64,000 bases of DNA, taken from assembly GCF_003399765.1 (NCBI RefSeq), contig NZ_NFZV01000010.1:1-64000 (forward strand), written 5' to 3'. Positions 11,006 to 20,623 of this stretch are shown one piece after another. Below the pieces are notes generated by a model, which saw only the letters and a program-made list of their open reading frames with translations, did not search any database and was not told the origin of the DNA. Numbering within the stretch: position 1 is the stretch's first letter; every line of letters begins with the position of its first letter. Both the position numbers and the translations under genes were made by a program. This stretch comes from Alkalilimnicola ehrlichii (GTDB lineage: Bacteria > Pseudomonadota > Gammaproteobacteria > Nitrococcales > AK92).

Positions 11006-11533
11006 CTACTTAGAGGCGGAGAGGGCGCTCGGTTCGGTAAACAGCCCCACCTTAAGGTCGCTTGCAGAGTATATTTGGGTACCATCAACGCTAACCGCAC
11101 CGTCCGCAATTCCCATGACCAAGCGGCGCCGTATTACGCGCTTGAGGTTTAGGTGGTAAACGACTTGTTTCGCTTCCGGCAGCACCTGTCCAAAGAACTT
11201 AACTTCGCCGCAACCGAGCGCTCGCCCTTTACCATTGCCACCGGTCCAGCCGAGGAAGAAGCCGACAAGCTGCCAAAGCGCATCTAGCCCAAGGCATCCG
11301 GGCATGACGGGATCGCCTGGAAAGTGGCATTGGAAAAACCACAAGTCTGGGTGGACATCCAACTCGGCGATAATTTCTCCCCGGTCGAAGGCACCACCGC
11401 TGTCGCTGATTTTGGTAATCCGGTCGAACATTAGCATGTTCGGAACCGGAAGCTGCGGATTGCCGGGACCGAATAGGTCTCCATAGCCGCAGGCAAGAAG
11501 TTGTTCCCGGTCGAAGCTTTCCTGTTTGGCCAT
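11006..11533 (-). CDS. fabA: 3-hydroxydecanoyl-ACP dehydratase/isomerase
   Basis: Dehydrates 3-hydroxydecanoyl-ACP and isomerises trans-2- to cis-3-decenoyl-ACP, the branch point for unsaturated fatty acids in gammaproteobacteria. 175 aa, usual length. The active-site histidine lies in [20 protein letters not shown] (about residues 65-84), with the conserved Asp in the same block. [13 protein letters not shown] is the family N-terminal motif. It is upstream of fabB, likely co-regulated with it. The promoter region has a CGATAAC direct repeat, but no classic FabR palindrome was seen. Confidence 0.97.
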   Translation of the reverse strand: MAKQESFDREQLLACGYGDLFGPGNPQLPVPNMLMFDRITKISDSGGAFDRGEIIAELDVHPDLWFFQCHFPGDPVMPGCLGLDALWQLVGFFLGWTGGNGKGRALGCGEVKFFGQVLPEAKQVVYHLNLKRVIRRRLVMGIADGAVSVDGTQIYSASDLKVGLFTEPSALSASK

Positions 11534-12094
11534 TCAACTACCTAAATGTTGCGCATGTATGTTATCGACATGCCGTTATCGGTTTGTCATCTTGGTTTTA
11601 TTTGTCGCTCACTTGGCATGCGTCTTCTTCGGCCATAAACCCAGAAGAAGAGCAAGCGGACTTGTTAAGTGAGTCTTCTCCATGCAGCTACTTCACCTGT
11701 ATCGGCGGAGCAAGACCTCGCTTAACCATCTGGCTCGCTCAGGTCCTTACCGGACAGATGCCGACCGCTGCCAGTGCGCATAGTAAAACACCTGCGCGGC
11801 CGGGTCATCACGTGGTAGGCGATACAGTGCGGTAAAGCGGCTATTTGTGATGCTAAAACGTCGACCGAGTCCGATTTTCGGTAGAAGCTATCACCTAGAC
11901 TGGTTTGGCTTCTTGATCCCGGACAACGGTGTGGAACGCTGGGTGAGCAGGTAAGCCGCGCGACGGATAGCCTGCTGGCAGTCCCAGGCGGCTGAATGCC
12001 GGATACGTATATCAACGAAAGGTAGCTGCCGTCGTTACGGCATAGCTTGCCGACAATTTCTGGGTTACTGCTAATAAAGTATGCTGGGGAGAAT
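11534..12094. other. Intergenic stretch between fabA and the transglycosylase
   Basis: About 560 bases between divergent genes with no convincing coding region on either strand. Just upstream of fabA, 11561-11567 and 11575-11581 are a perfect direct repeat GTTATCG (CGATAAC on the fabA strand), spaced 14 bases start to start, which could be a regulator site or chance. The rest shows nothing I can name. Confidence 0.5.
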
Positions 12095-14058
12095 ATGCGT
12101 CACCTCATACGGTTTGTCGCACTAGTGGCCGTGACCGCTGTCGCAACGTCGGCAACGGCGGCGATAGACGATACGCAACGCGAACGTTTCCAAGCGGCGC
12201 TGTCAGCCATTCAAAGCGGGGCGGCGGTTAATCTCGATGAAGTCCGCGAGGAGCTGGACGGTTACCCGCTAGCGCCTTATCTGGACTACTACTATTTGAG
12301 AAGGCGGCTAACGCCTGCTTACGACGAATCGATCAAAGCCTTTCTCGATCAACACCAAACGCTTCCCGTGGCAGGCTTGTTGCGCAGCGCTTGGTTACGA
12401 CAGCTGGCCTCCCGGGGGGACTGGGCGGTTTTTCGAGATTATTACACCGGTAGTGCCAATACGCATTGCGGTGTTATGCCTTGCAGTCTCGTTCCGACGC
12501 CATCGATACAGAATGGTTGGCCGAGGCTCGCGAGCTTTGGCTGGTAGGTTCTTCTCAACCCCGTGCCTGCGACCCAGTGTTTGCCGAGTTATATCAGCGT
12601 AACGAGCTTAGCGCTGACGAGATCTGGCAACGCATAGAGTTGGCCATGAACGCGGGCAATCAGAATCTTGCCCGTTACCTGGGCCGCCATCTCAATTCCT
12701 CGGACCGCCGCTGGCTTGAGCACTGGTTTGAAGTCAGCAATCGACCTTATGCCGCTTTGCGCTATCCGCCCTTTGACGCAACGCATGAAAGAGCAGGGCC
12801 GTTACTTGCACATGCAGTGGAGACAATTGCGCGCCGGGACATTAATGGCGCATGGGCTCGTATTCCGCGCTTAGCAGAGTTTGAAGGTGTGACGCCGGAA
12901 AAGCTCGACCAGGTGCAGCGCTCGGTTGCCTTACGCGCGGCTCATAATCGGCGAGAGCAAGCGCTGGAGTGGCTTGACAGCTTGCCGGATAGTGCAGTCG
13001 ATGTAGAGGTACGCCGTTGGCGGGCGATTCTAGCCAGAGGAGAGCAAAACTGGCCTCGTCTACTGATTGCTATCAACGATCTGCCGCCGGCAGAACGTGA
13101 CCGTGCAGAATGGCGTTACTGGCGCGGATACGCGCTGGATCATATAGGCGAGACCGCTCTGGCACGCTTGATTTACAGCGAGTTGGCCCAGGAGAGAAAC
13201 TACTACGGGTTTCTCGCGGCAGATGCCGTTAACCAGCCGTATAACATGAACTCCGAACCCGTACAGTACGCGCCGGAAGATCTTGAGCGGGTTGCCGCTA
13301 CGGAAGGGCTGCGTCGTGCTCTGGAATTGTTCGAGTTAGGCATGTTGATAGATGCGAGGCGGGAGTGGCATGCAGGTTTGGATGCCATCGACTCCGAGGA
13401 ATGGCGCTATGCAGCCGTCCTCGCAGCCCAGGTAGGTTGGTACGATCGAGCAATTATTACCGCCAACAGGGCTGGGCTACATAATGCGTTGGAGCTGCGT
13501 TTCCCCATTGGGTATCGCGATTACATCACCCGTTATAGCGAGCAGCACAATTTAGAGCTGCCCTTAACCTTCGCCTTGTTGCGTAAGGAAAGCGCTTTTA
13601 TGCCGGACGCCGTATCCTCTGCGGGTGCTCGGGGGCTGATGCAGGTTATGCCCGGAACGGGGCGTGACGTAGCCCGTCGCGTTAATATGCGATTACCCAA
13701 TAATGGCGCTCTGCTCGATGTGGACACCAATTTGCAGTTGGGTAGCGCTTACCTGCGCCAGGTGCTGGATCGTTTCGGTAACAACCCTGTGCTGGCGATG
13801 GCAGCCTATAATGCCGGCCCGCATCATGTAGACCGATGGTTGGAGCGCAATGCCGGCCAGCCGGCCGCTCTGTGGGTAGAGAACATAAGCTTTCGCGAAA
13901 CACGGGAATACGTTAAGGATATTCTCGCCTTTGCGGCCGTCTTCGATTGGCAGATAAACGGCCGCAAGCCGCGCCGTATTACGGACTTAATGTACAGCCT
14001 CGACCAACGGGAGACGGCCTGTACGTTCATCCCTCAGAACAACACCGGAGGATGTTGA
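12095..14058 (+). CDS. slt: Soluble lytic murein transglycosylase, frame broken by one base
   Basis: Periplasmic enzyme that cleaves peptidoglycan glycan strands to 1,6-anhydromuropeptides. It starts at the ATG at 12095 with a Sec signal peptide (MRHLIRFVALVAVTAVATSATA). A long alpha-helical superhelix follows (residues about 30-450). The C-terminal lysozyme-like SLT domain begins at LPLTFALLRKESAFMPDAVSS, where the Glu of RKES is the catalytic residue, followed by GARGLMQVMPGTG and MAAYNAGPHHVDRW. The frame shifts by -1 near 12465; adding one base in ACGCATTGCGG gives NTQLRCYALQSRSDA and a continuous protein of about 654 aa, the family size. Without correction the SLT domain is detached from its signal peptide. 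Confidence 0.9.
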
Positions 14059-14080
14059 GATCCTCCTGCTCGGCAAGGAA

Positions 14081-14123
14081 GCCCTTCGCCCGGAGCCTTA
14101 AAGATAGGGGCCGGGCGAAGGGC
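14081..14123. terminator. Hairpin between slt and dxs
   Basis: Perfect 13-bp inverted repeat GCCCTTCGCCCGG (14081-14093) / CCGGGCGAAGGGC (14111-14123) with a 17-base loop between two convergent genes. No strong T-tract on either side, but position and stem suggest shared termination. Confidence 0.65.
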
Positions 14124-14136
14124 GGCTCGGCTTAGT

Positions 14137-15990
14137 CTAATACTGTGCTATACGGGCCAGTATACTTTCGGCATCTAGTCCGGCATCGGCGAGCATCTCT
14201 TCCCGACTCCCGTGCTCGATGGGGCAGTCGGGTAGCCCGATATGTCTCACCTTACCTGCCAGGCCATGCTCGGCGAGCAGTTCGCTAACGCCGCCTCCCG
14301 CACCGCCGGCCACTACGTTCTCTTCTAATGTGACGAGCAATTCGTGGCGTTGTGCGAGGTCTAGTATAAGCTCTTCGTCTAACGGTTTGACAAAGCGCAT
14401 ATTCGCCACCGTCATATCGAGCTTTTCCGCAACTTCGAGCGCCGGTGCAAGCATACTACCGAAGGCCAGCAACGCGAGCCGTTTGCCTTCCCGACGAATC
14501 TCCCCCTTACCAAACGGCAGCGCTTCCATCTCGTTCGTAACCGGAACGCCTGGCCCTTTGCCTCGAGGGTAACGTACCGCCGCCGGGCCGTCGTGAAGAA
14601 AGCCGGTATATAACATTTGCCGACATTCGTTCTCGTCGGCCGGCGCCATGATCGCCATATCCGGTAAACAGCGCAAATAGCTTAAATCGTAACTTCCGGC
14701 ATGAGTCGGGCCGTCCGGGCCGACCAAACCGGCGCGATCGATAGCGAATAAAACCGGTAGTTTTTGGAGCGCAACGTCGTGAACGACCTGGTCGTAACCG
14801 CGCTGAAGGAAAGTCGAGTAGATCGCCACGACCGGTTTGGCGCCCTCGCACGCCATTCCGGCGGCAACCGTGACGCTATGCTGTTCGGCAATACCGACGT
14901 CGTAGTAACGAGAGGGGTAGGTTTCGGCGAATTTGACCATTCCCGAACCTTCTCGCATCGCCGGCGTAATACCGACCAAGCGCCGGTCTTGGGCGGCCAT
15001 ATCGCATAACCACTGGCCGAAGACCTCGGTATAGCTTGGCGTACTGCTAGCCGTCTTACTGACCAGCCCCTGCTTGGGGTCGAACGTTGAGACGCCGTGA
15101 TAACGAATCGGGTTGTCTTCAGCAGGTTTGTAGCCTTTACCTTTGCGAGTCACCACATGTAGCAGGCGAGGACCGTGCTGTTGGCCGAGATTCTGTAAGG
15201 TCTTAACCAAGGTCGGCAAATCATGGCCGTCGATCGGGCCGTAGTACTCGAAACCCAATTCCTCGAACAGCGTACTCGGTACTAACATCCCTTTCATATG
15301 CTCTTCTGCTCGGCGGGCAAGCTCGTGGATCGGCGGCATATGCCGAAGCACCCGTTTGCCGCCATCCCGCAAGCTAGCATAACCACGCCCGGACAGCAGG
15401 CGGGTGAGATAGCTGGACAAGGCGCCGACGTTTTCCGAAATAGACATTTCGTTGTCGTTCAAGACGACAAGAAGGTCGGCCTTTACGTCGCCGGCATGGT
15501 TCAAGGCTTCGAACGCTTCGCCCGCCGTCATGCCGCCATCGCCGATAATTGCAACAGTACGTCGCTTAACGCCAAGTAGGGAGGCGGCTAAGCTCATGCC
15601 CAGCGCGGCGCTTATCGAGGTGCTGGAGTGACCGACGCCGAACGTGTCGTACTCGCTTTCTTCGCGTTTAGGAAAACCCGCTAAGCCGCCGCGTTGACGA
15701 ATGGTTGAAAGTAGGCGGCGCCGGCCCGTGAGCACTTTATGCGGATAGCATTGGTGGCCGACATCCCAGACCAAACGGTCATGCGGCGTGTCGAAGGCGT
15801 AATGGAGAGCGATGGTTAACTCGACAGTGCCGAGGCCGGCCGCGAGGTGGCCGCCGCTTTGTGCAACGCTTTGCAAGACGAACTGGCGCAGCTCGACAGC
15901 CAGTGCAGGCAGCCGGGAGGCGGGCAACTCCCGCAAATGACTTGGATCGTCGATACCGCTTAATAAGGGGTATTCATGCGCGTCGCTCAT
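14137..15990 (-). CDS. dxs: 1-deoxy-D-xylulose-5-phosphate synthase
   Basis: Thiamine-diphosphate enzyme that condenses pyruvate and glyceraldehyde-3-phosphate, the first step of the MEP isoprenoid pathway and a source of DXP for thiamine and pyridoxal. About 617 aa from the ATG at 15988-15990 ([10 protein letters not shown]), preceded by AAGGTG; an upstream in-frame ATG would add 14 residues. [18 protein letters not shown] is the conserved N-terminal block. [18 protein letters not shown]...NDNEMSIS holds the TPP/Mg site, and [18 protein letters not shown] the active-site glutamate region. Intact. The usual partners ispA and xseB are not adjacent. Confidence 0.97.
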   Translation of the reverse strand: MSDAHEYPLLSGIDDPSHLRELPASRLPALAVELRQFVLQSVAQSGGHLAAGLGTVELTIALHYAFDTPHDRLVWDVGHQCYPHKVLTGRRRLLSTIRQRGGLAGFPKREESEYDTFGVGHSSTSISAALGMSLAASLLGVKRRTVAIIGDGGMTAGEAFEALNHAGDVKADLLVVLNDNEMSISENVGALSSYLTRLLSGRGYASLRDGGKRVLRHMPPIHELARRAEEHMKGMLVPSTLFEELGFEYYGPIDGHDLPTLVKTLQNLGQQHGPRLLHVVTRKGKGYKPAEDNPIRYHGVSTFDPKQGLVSKTASSTPSYTEVFGQWLCDMAAQDRRLVGITPAMREGSGMVKFAETYPSRYYDVGIAEQHSVTVAAGMACEGAKPVVAIYSTFLQRGYDQVVHDVALQKLPVLFAIDRAGLVGPDGPTHAGSYDLSYLRCLPDMAIMAPADENECRQMLYTGFLHDGPAAVRYPRGKGPGVPVTNEMEALPFGKGEIRREGKRLALLAFGSMLAPALEVAEKLDMTVANMRFVKPLDEELILDLAQRHELLVTLEENVVAGGAGGGVSELLAEHGLAGKVRHIGLPDCPIEHGSREEMLADAGLDAESILARIAQY

Positions 15991-16266
15991 GCTTTCACCT
16001 TGAGGAGCCCCAACTAAACCGCTTCTTCGCAAGCGACATTACACGGTGTAGCCAGTATCCACGTCCATCGCGTTTACCGGTTACCCGCACCTGCCCTGTC
16101 AGCGCCTGTTACCGGCTCCTTCCTTGATTCTGTTGAAGTTCGTGAGCGGTATTTTATCAGTTGCCGCCGCTTGGCGCAGAAGCTTGAAGAACGGTCTGTC
16201 CGTCTCGCGAGAGACTCGAATATCCAAGAGTATGCGGTGCTTTGCAAGAAAACGAAGGCGCAGCCT

Positions 16267-16770
16267 TTACTCTATATCGGGATCGGCGATTTCCGGATCA
16301 ATAATAAAGGCATCGAGATCGGTCGGACGAACCAGCTTTTCCGTAACCGCTAAGCCACGCACCGATACTCCCGCCTGATGGACGGTTTCCGTAGAGCCGG
16401 AAACCAGCGGGTGCCACCAATCCAAGGTCTTACCTTCGGCAAGGCGACGATAAGCGCAGGTGCTTGGAAGCCAGCGAAACTGCGCGGCGCCTTCGGGTGT
16501 CAGGCTAATGCAGTCGGGAACATGCTTGTTTCGATTGGGATAGTCGGTGCATTGACACGACTCGCAGTCGAGCAGACGGCACGCCACCCGTGTGTAGGCC
16601 AGCTCGCCCGTATCCATATCTTCCAGTTTATGCAAGCAACACCGGCCGCAGCCATCGCACAGAGACTCCCACTCTTCGAGCGTTAGCTCATGTAAGCGTT
16701 TGCGTTCCCAGAACGGGGTTTCTTGATCGCTCACGAAACGTCGGCTCCTTACCTGGTTGATAGTCGTCAT
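16267..16770 (-). CDS. YcgN family cysteine cluster protein (UPF0260)
   Basis: 167 aa with a Cys-rich cluster [14 protein letters not shown], then [18 protein letters not shown] and [10 protein letters not shown], followed by [24 protein letters not shown], which is diagnostic for the YcgN/UPF0260 family. The cysteines suggest metal or iron-sulfur binding, but no function is established. The start ATG is at 16768-16770. It stands alone, divergent from prfC. Confidence 0.9.
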   Translation of the reverse strand: MTTINQVRSRRFVSDQETPFWERKRLHELTLEEWESLCDGCGRCCLHKLEDMDTGELAYTRVACRLLDCESCQCTDYPNRNKHVPDCISLTPEGAAQFRWLPSTCAYRRLAEGKTLDWWHPLVSGSTETVHQAGVSVRGLAVTEKLVRPTDLDAFIIDPEIADPDIE

Positions 16771-16899
16771 TGTATTAGACTTTGTTAATCCATGTGTGCG
16801 TTTTGGTCGGCAGTCTTTTGAGGGTAGGCGAATTTATGTCAAGGGCGATGCGAGTTGTTATACTCCGCACTCCCGGAACTCCAGAGTTTAGCGAACCCC

Positions 16900-18480
16900 A
16901 TGAGCCTTATTCCGCAAGAAGTTTCTCGTCGCCGCACCTTCGCGATCATTTCCCACCCTGACGCCGGTAAAACCACCCTGACCGAAAAGCTCTTGTTGTT
17001 TGGCGGAGCGATTCAGCTGGCAGGTAGCGTAAAAGGCAAGAAAGCGGCAGCCCACGCGACCTCCGACTGGATGGAGCTGGAAAAACAGCGCGGTATATCG
17101 GTCACGTCGTCGGTGATGCAGTTTCACTATGAAGGCTGCATCATTAACCTTCTTGACACACCTGGGCACGAAGACTTCTCCGAAGACACCTACCGAACGC
17201 TTACCGCGGTCGATTCGGCCCTGATGGTCATCGACAGCGCCAAAGGCGTCGAGGATCGGACCATTAAGTTGATGGAGGTCTGTCGCCTTCGGGATACGCC
17301 GATCATGACGTTCATTAACAAGCTGGATCGCGAGGGGCGCGATCCGATGGATGTGCTCGACGAAGTCGAGGAGGTTCTGAAGATTCGTTGCGCACCGATA
17401 ACCTGGCCTTTGGGTATGGGGAAAGGGTTCAAAGGCGTTTTCCACCTCTACAACGATTGCATCCATCTCTATAGCCCGACGCACGGGGGAAAGATTCAGG
17501 AAGGCGAGGTTATACAGGGCTTGGATAACCCTCGACTGGACGAGTTGTTTGGCAGCCAAGCCGCTGAATTCCGCGAAGAAATCGAGCTTATTCGCGGTGC
17601 CAGCCATGAATTCGACCTGGATGCTTACCGGAGCGGAGAGCTTACTCCCGTTTATTTCGGTTCGGCCATTAACAACTTCGGTGTCAAAGAGCTATTGAAC
17701 GGTTTCGTGGAGTATGCCCCGCCACCGCAAGCGCGTGCTGCCGCCGAGCGTATGGTAGAGCCGGAGGAAGCAAAACTGACGGGGTTTGTGTTTAAGATCC
17801 AGGCCAACATGGATCCGCAGCACAGGGACCGGATCGCCTTTATGCGTATTTGCTCGGGTGTTTTTCAGAAAGGAATGAAGCTGCGCCATGCAAGAATCGG
17901 CAAGGACGTGCGCATAGCTAACGCTATCACCTTCCTCGCCAGCGACCGAGAGCATATCGAAGAGGCCTATGCGGGCGATATCATCGGCTTGCATAACCAC
18001 GGAACCATTCAGATCGGGGACACGTTCACCGAGGGAGAACTGCTGAAGTTTACCGGTATCCCCAACTTTGCACCGGAGTTATTCCGTCGCGCGGTGCTTA
18101 AAGATCCTTTGCGAATGAAAGCCTTGCAAAAAGGTATTGAGCAGCTGTGCGAGGAGGGTGCATCGCAGGTATTTCGCCCTCTTAACGGTAATGACGTTAT
18201 CGTCGGCGCGGTCGGCGTGCTCCAGTTCGATGTTGTAGCCTTCCGACTCAAGCAAGAGTACAACGTCGAATGTCGTTTTGAGCCGGTCAACGTGGCAACT
18301 GCGCGTTGGGTAACTAGCGACGACGCCCGTAAGCTGCAAGAGTTTCGTAACCGAGCATCGGAAAACCTAGCGCTGGACGGCTCCGGCAGTCTGACCTACA
18401 TTGCACCTTCTCGGGTTAACCTTCAGCTTACAGAGGAACGTTGGCCGGACATTCAATTCCTCGCGACCCGAGAACACTAG
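16900..18480 (+). CDS. prfC: Peptide chain release factor 3
   Basis: GTPase that recycles RF1/RF2 from the ribosome after peptide release. 526 aa from the ATG at 16900 ([19 protein letters not shown]). G1 [15 protein letters not shown], switch I region [15 protein letters not shown]3 [14 protein letters not shown] and G4 [10 protein letters not shown] are all present, followed by the RF3-specific domains with [17 protein letters not shown]. An in-frame ATG at 16855 is possible but gives an N-terminus not found in the family. Confidence 0.96.
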   Translation: MSLIPQEVSRRRTFAIISHPDAGKTTLTEKLLLFGGAIQLAGSVKGKKAAAHATSDWMELEKQRGISVTSSVMQFHYEGCIINLLDTPGHEDFSEDTYRTLTAVDSALMVIDSAKGVEDRTIKLMEVCRLRDTPIMTFINKLDREGRDPMDVLDEVEEVLKIRCAPITWPLGMGKGFKGVFHLYNDCIHLYSPTHGGKIQEGEVIQGLDNPRLDELFGSQAAEFREEIELIRGASHEFDLDAYRSGELTPVYFGSAINNFGVKELLNGFVEYAPPPQARAAAERMVEPEEAKLTGFVFKIQANMDPQHRDRIAFMRICSGVFQKGMKLRHARIGKDVRIANAITFLASDREHIEEAYAGDIIGLHNHGTIQIGDTFTEGELLKFTGIPNFAPELFRRAVLKDPLRMKALQKGIEQLCEEGASQVFRPLNGNDVIVGAVGVLQFDVVAFRLKQEYNVECRFEPVNVATARWVTSDDARKLQEFRNRASENLALDGSGSLTYIAPSRVNLQLTEERWPDIQFLATREH

Positions 18481-18512
18481 TGCTATTCGCCGCAACTGGC
18501 TAGGAGGCGTTG

Positions 18513-19313
18513 TTGAGTTTGTTCAGTCGCTTGACCGGCTTGTGGGCGCGCAGCCCCTCCTTTGCAGAGCACGAGTGGCGGCACGCAATAGCTGCCTTAC
18601 CGCAGTTTGCCGGTTTCTCGGAAAGCGAACTCGACGTTTTACGAGCTCTGGCCCAGAAGTTTCTGAAAGATAAGGCGATCGAGCCGGTTGGCGGGCTACA
18701 ATTAACAACCGATATGCTATTGCGTATTGCCTTATTGGCCTGCCTTCCAATTCTCAAGCTCGATCTAAGCTACTACCGCAACTGGTACGCGGTGGTAGTT
18801 TACCCTTCTGGATTTGTTGCAGAACACGAATATATCGCTGACGACGGTACGGTCCACGTCGAACACGGACCGCTGGCGGGAGAGGCGTGGGAACGGGGGC
18901 CGGTTATCGTTTCTTGGGAAGATATAGAAGCCGCGACAACCTTAGATGGTTTTAATGTCGTTATTCACGAATTCGCACATAAACTCGACATGCTTCAAGG
19001 TAGCTGCAATGGCTTGCCTCCCCTGCATAAGGGAATGACGGTCGATGCCTGGAGCACCGCATTCAGCCGCGCTTTCGACGACTTCAATCTGCGCGTCGAT
19101 ACCGAGGAAGACTTACCGATCGATGCTTACGCGGCCGAGAGTCCGGCGGAATTCTTTGCCGTTCTAAGCGAAGCATTTTTCGAAATTCCAGATGCCTTGC
19201 TTCGGCTATATCCAGCTGTTTACGCACAGTTAAGCTTATTCTACAGACAAGATCCCGCAGTGCGGCTCTCACCCCAGCGTCATTCCTCCTTATCCTCCGG
19301 TCACGGCCTCTGA
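18513..19313 (+). CDS. mtfA: MtfA-type zinc-dependent peptidase
   Basis: About 266 aa. The zinc-binding motif HEFAHKLD near residue 152 and the SPAEFFAVLSEAFFE block (third ligand region) identify the MtfA/DUF980 family. In E. coli MtfA binds the repressor Mlc and influences the glucose PTS, and it has aminopeptidase activity. The start is a TTG; I prefer 18513 because TAGGAGG (18501-18507) ends 5 bases before it, though a TTG at 18510 is adjacent. It lies 32 bases after prfC and may be read from the same transcript. Confidence 0.9.
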   Translation: MSLFSRLTGLWARSPSFAEHEWRHAIAALPQFAGFSESELDVLRALAQKFLKDKAIEPVGGLQLTTDMLLRIALLACLPILKLDLSYYRNWYAVVVYPSGFVAEHEYIADDGTVHVEHGPLAGEAWERGPVIVSWEDIEAATTLDGFNVVIHEFAHKLDMLQGSCNGLPPLHKGMTVDAWSTAFSRAFDDFNLRVDTEEDLPIDAYAAESPAEFFAVLSEAFFEIPDALLRLYPAVYAQLSLFYRQDPAVRLSPQRHSSLSSGHGL

Positions 19314-19488
19314 TCGCGCTGGCAATCTTGTTTTCTTGCGCTGCAACACTTGGCACACGGCTGCGTTGTCCGCAGTAGTGACTTATAGCAAGCGCTAAGC
19401 CCCGAGCTTTCCAGGCATTAGCGCATTTCTTGATGCAGCTTGCGGCGGTGCGCCCCGGCCGTAACTGCAGGTGAATGGAGGTCTAGGG

Positions 19489-19922
19489 ATGCAAATCAAA
19501 GATGCCAGTTTAAGAACGCCTGAGACGGTTGAGCAGGGAATAAGTCTACAGAAAGCGGCTGAGCACATGCGGCGCGCGACGTCGGAATGTTATTGGTGGT
19601 TGATGATAGTGGCCGGGTGATCGGGACGGTCACCGATCAAGACATCTGCTTGCGTGCTGCGGCGGACGACATGGTTCCGGCTCGCACGGCCGTCGACGCG
19701 ATAATGAATACGCAGTTGTTGAGTTGCGGCGTTGAGGAGGACGTTGCCGACGTCGAGCACCGCATGGATGCAAAAGGTTTGCGATGGCTTATTGTGAACG
19801 ATGCCGACGGAACGCCTGTGGGGGCGGTCTCCAGAGCCGAGTTGGCCCGCTGTCGGGTAGCCCCGTATGTACAACGCTGGCAATCAGCGCGGCATACCGC
19901 GTCTTCGGCCGCACCTCATTAA
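19489..19922 (+). CDS. CBS-domain protein, frame broken near the N-terminus
   Basis: A small two-CBS-motif protein. It begins at the ATG at 19489 with GGAGGT upstream: MQIKDASLRTPETVEQGISLQKAAEHMRRAT. Near 19580 the frame shifts by -1; adding one G after ACG restores VGMLLVVDDSGRVIGTVTDQDICLRAA, the first CBS motif. A second CBS repeat follows and ends with WLIVNDADGTPVGAVSRAELARC. Total about 145 aa. CBS pairs usually bind adenosyl ligands and sense energy state. It is the first of two CBS proteins within 3 kb, on either side of Hsp20 and a kinase-like gene. Confidence 0.75.
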
Positions 19923-19952
19923 CATTTCTCTGCTCGAATTCTAGCGATCGCA

Positions 19953-19980
19953 CTTGCGCCGACCGCAATTATCCCCAATC
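19953..19980 (+). promoter_or_regulatory. Candidate heat-shock (sigma-32) promoter for hsp20
   Basis: CTTGCG at 19953-19958, a 14-base spacer, then CCCCAATC at 19973-19980. This fits the sigma-32 pattern CTTGAA, 13-15 bases, CCCCAT-T with one or two mismatches, and lies 55 bases before the Hsp20 start. By-eye match only. Confidence 0.5.
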
Positions 19981-20034
19981 CGCAAACCTATAAAAGGGTA
20001 ACTCGTTCATGCCAGTATTAAGAGGGAGATGGTT

Positions 20035-20556
20035 ATGGCCAAGGAAGACCGGCAGCAGATAAGTTCAAGTGGAGAACCGCAGCGGCGCGGATTGCAAAGA
20101 GCTCGTCCGGTGCGTTCTATAGACCCATTGAGTGAGATGGAGCGATTGTTCGACGAGTACATGCCGAGTTCGTTAATTCGGCCATTTCGTTTTGAAAGGC
20201 CGGGTTGGATGGACGTCATCGGCCAGGCGGAGACAAGAATGCCGCGGGTCGATGTGCTCGAGCGTGATAAGGAAATCATGATGAAAGCCGAAATTCCCGG
20301 GGTCGATAAAGACGATCTTGATGTTTCGGTTACCGACAACACGGTGACGATTAAAGCGACAACGAAGCACGAGCAGGAAGAAGAGGAGGGCGACTATTAC
20401 CGTTGCGAGATATCTCGTGGTAGCTACGCCCGGACGATCGCCTTGCCTTCGGAAGTCGACGCTAGTCAAGCGAAGGCCAAATTCGATAACGGGGTACTTG
20501 AGATGACGCTCCCTAAGAAGGAGGCGGCGAAGCGTCAGAAAATAACTGTCGAGTGA
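20035..20556 (+). CDS. Hsp20/alpha-crystallin small heat-shock protein
   Basis: 173 aa ATP-independent holdase. The alpha-crystallin domain spans about residues 65-170: PRVDVLERDKEIMMKAEIPGVDKDDLDVSVTDNTVTIKA, then the GxL-type end FDNGVLEMTLPKKEAAKRQKITVE. The ATG at 20035 is preferred over 20029 because GAGGGA (20022-20027) is then 7 bases upstream. The N-terminal arm is basic and Arg-rich (QRRGLQRARPVRSIDP). A sigma-32-like promoter precedes it and a 9-bp hairpin follows. Confidence 0.93.
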   Translation: MAKEDRQQISSSGEPQRRGLQRARPVRSIDPLSEMERLFDEYMPSSLIRPFRFERPGWMDVIGQAETRMPRVDVLERDKEIMMKAEIPGVDKDDLDVSVTDNTVTIKATTKHEQEEEEGDYYRCEISRGSYARTIALPSEVDASQAKAKFDNGVLEMTLPKKEAAKRQKITVE

Positions 20557-20579
20557 ACCTCGATACGCTGTCAACGCTT

Positions 20580-20605
20580 GCGGCGGCGATTGTTAGCGCC
20601 GCCGC
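20580..20605 (+). terminator. Hairpin after hsp20
   Basis: Perfect 9-bp stem GCGGCGGCG (20580-20588) / CGCCGCCGC (20597-20605) with an 8-base loop, 24 bases after the hsp20 stop. No T-tract follows, so termination would be weak or Rho-aided. Confidence 0.55.
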
Positions 20606-20623
20606 GCAATGGGGATATAGCCG

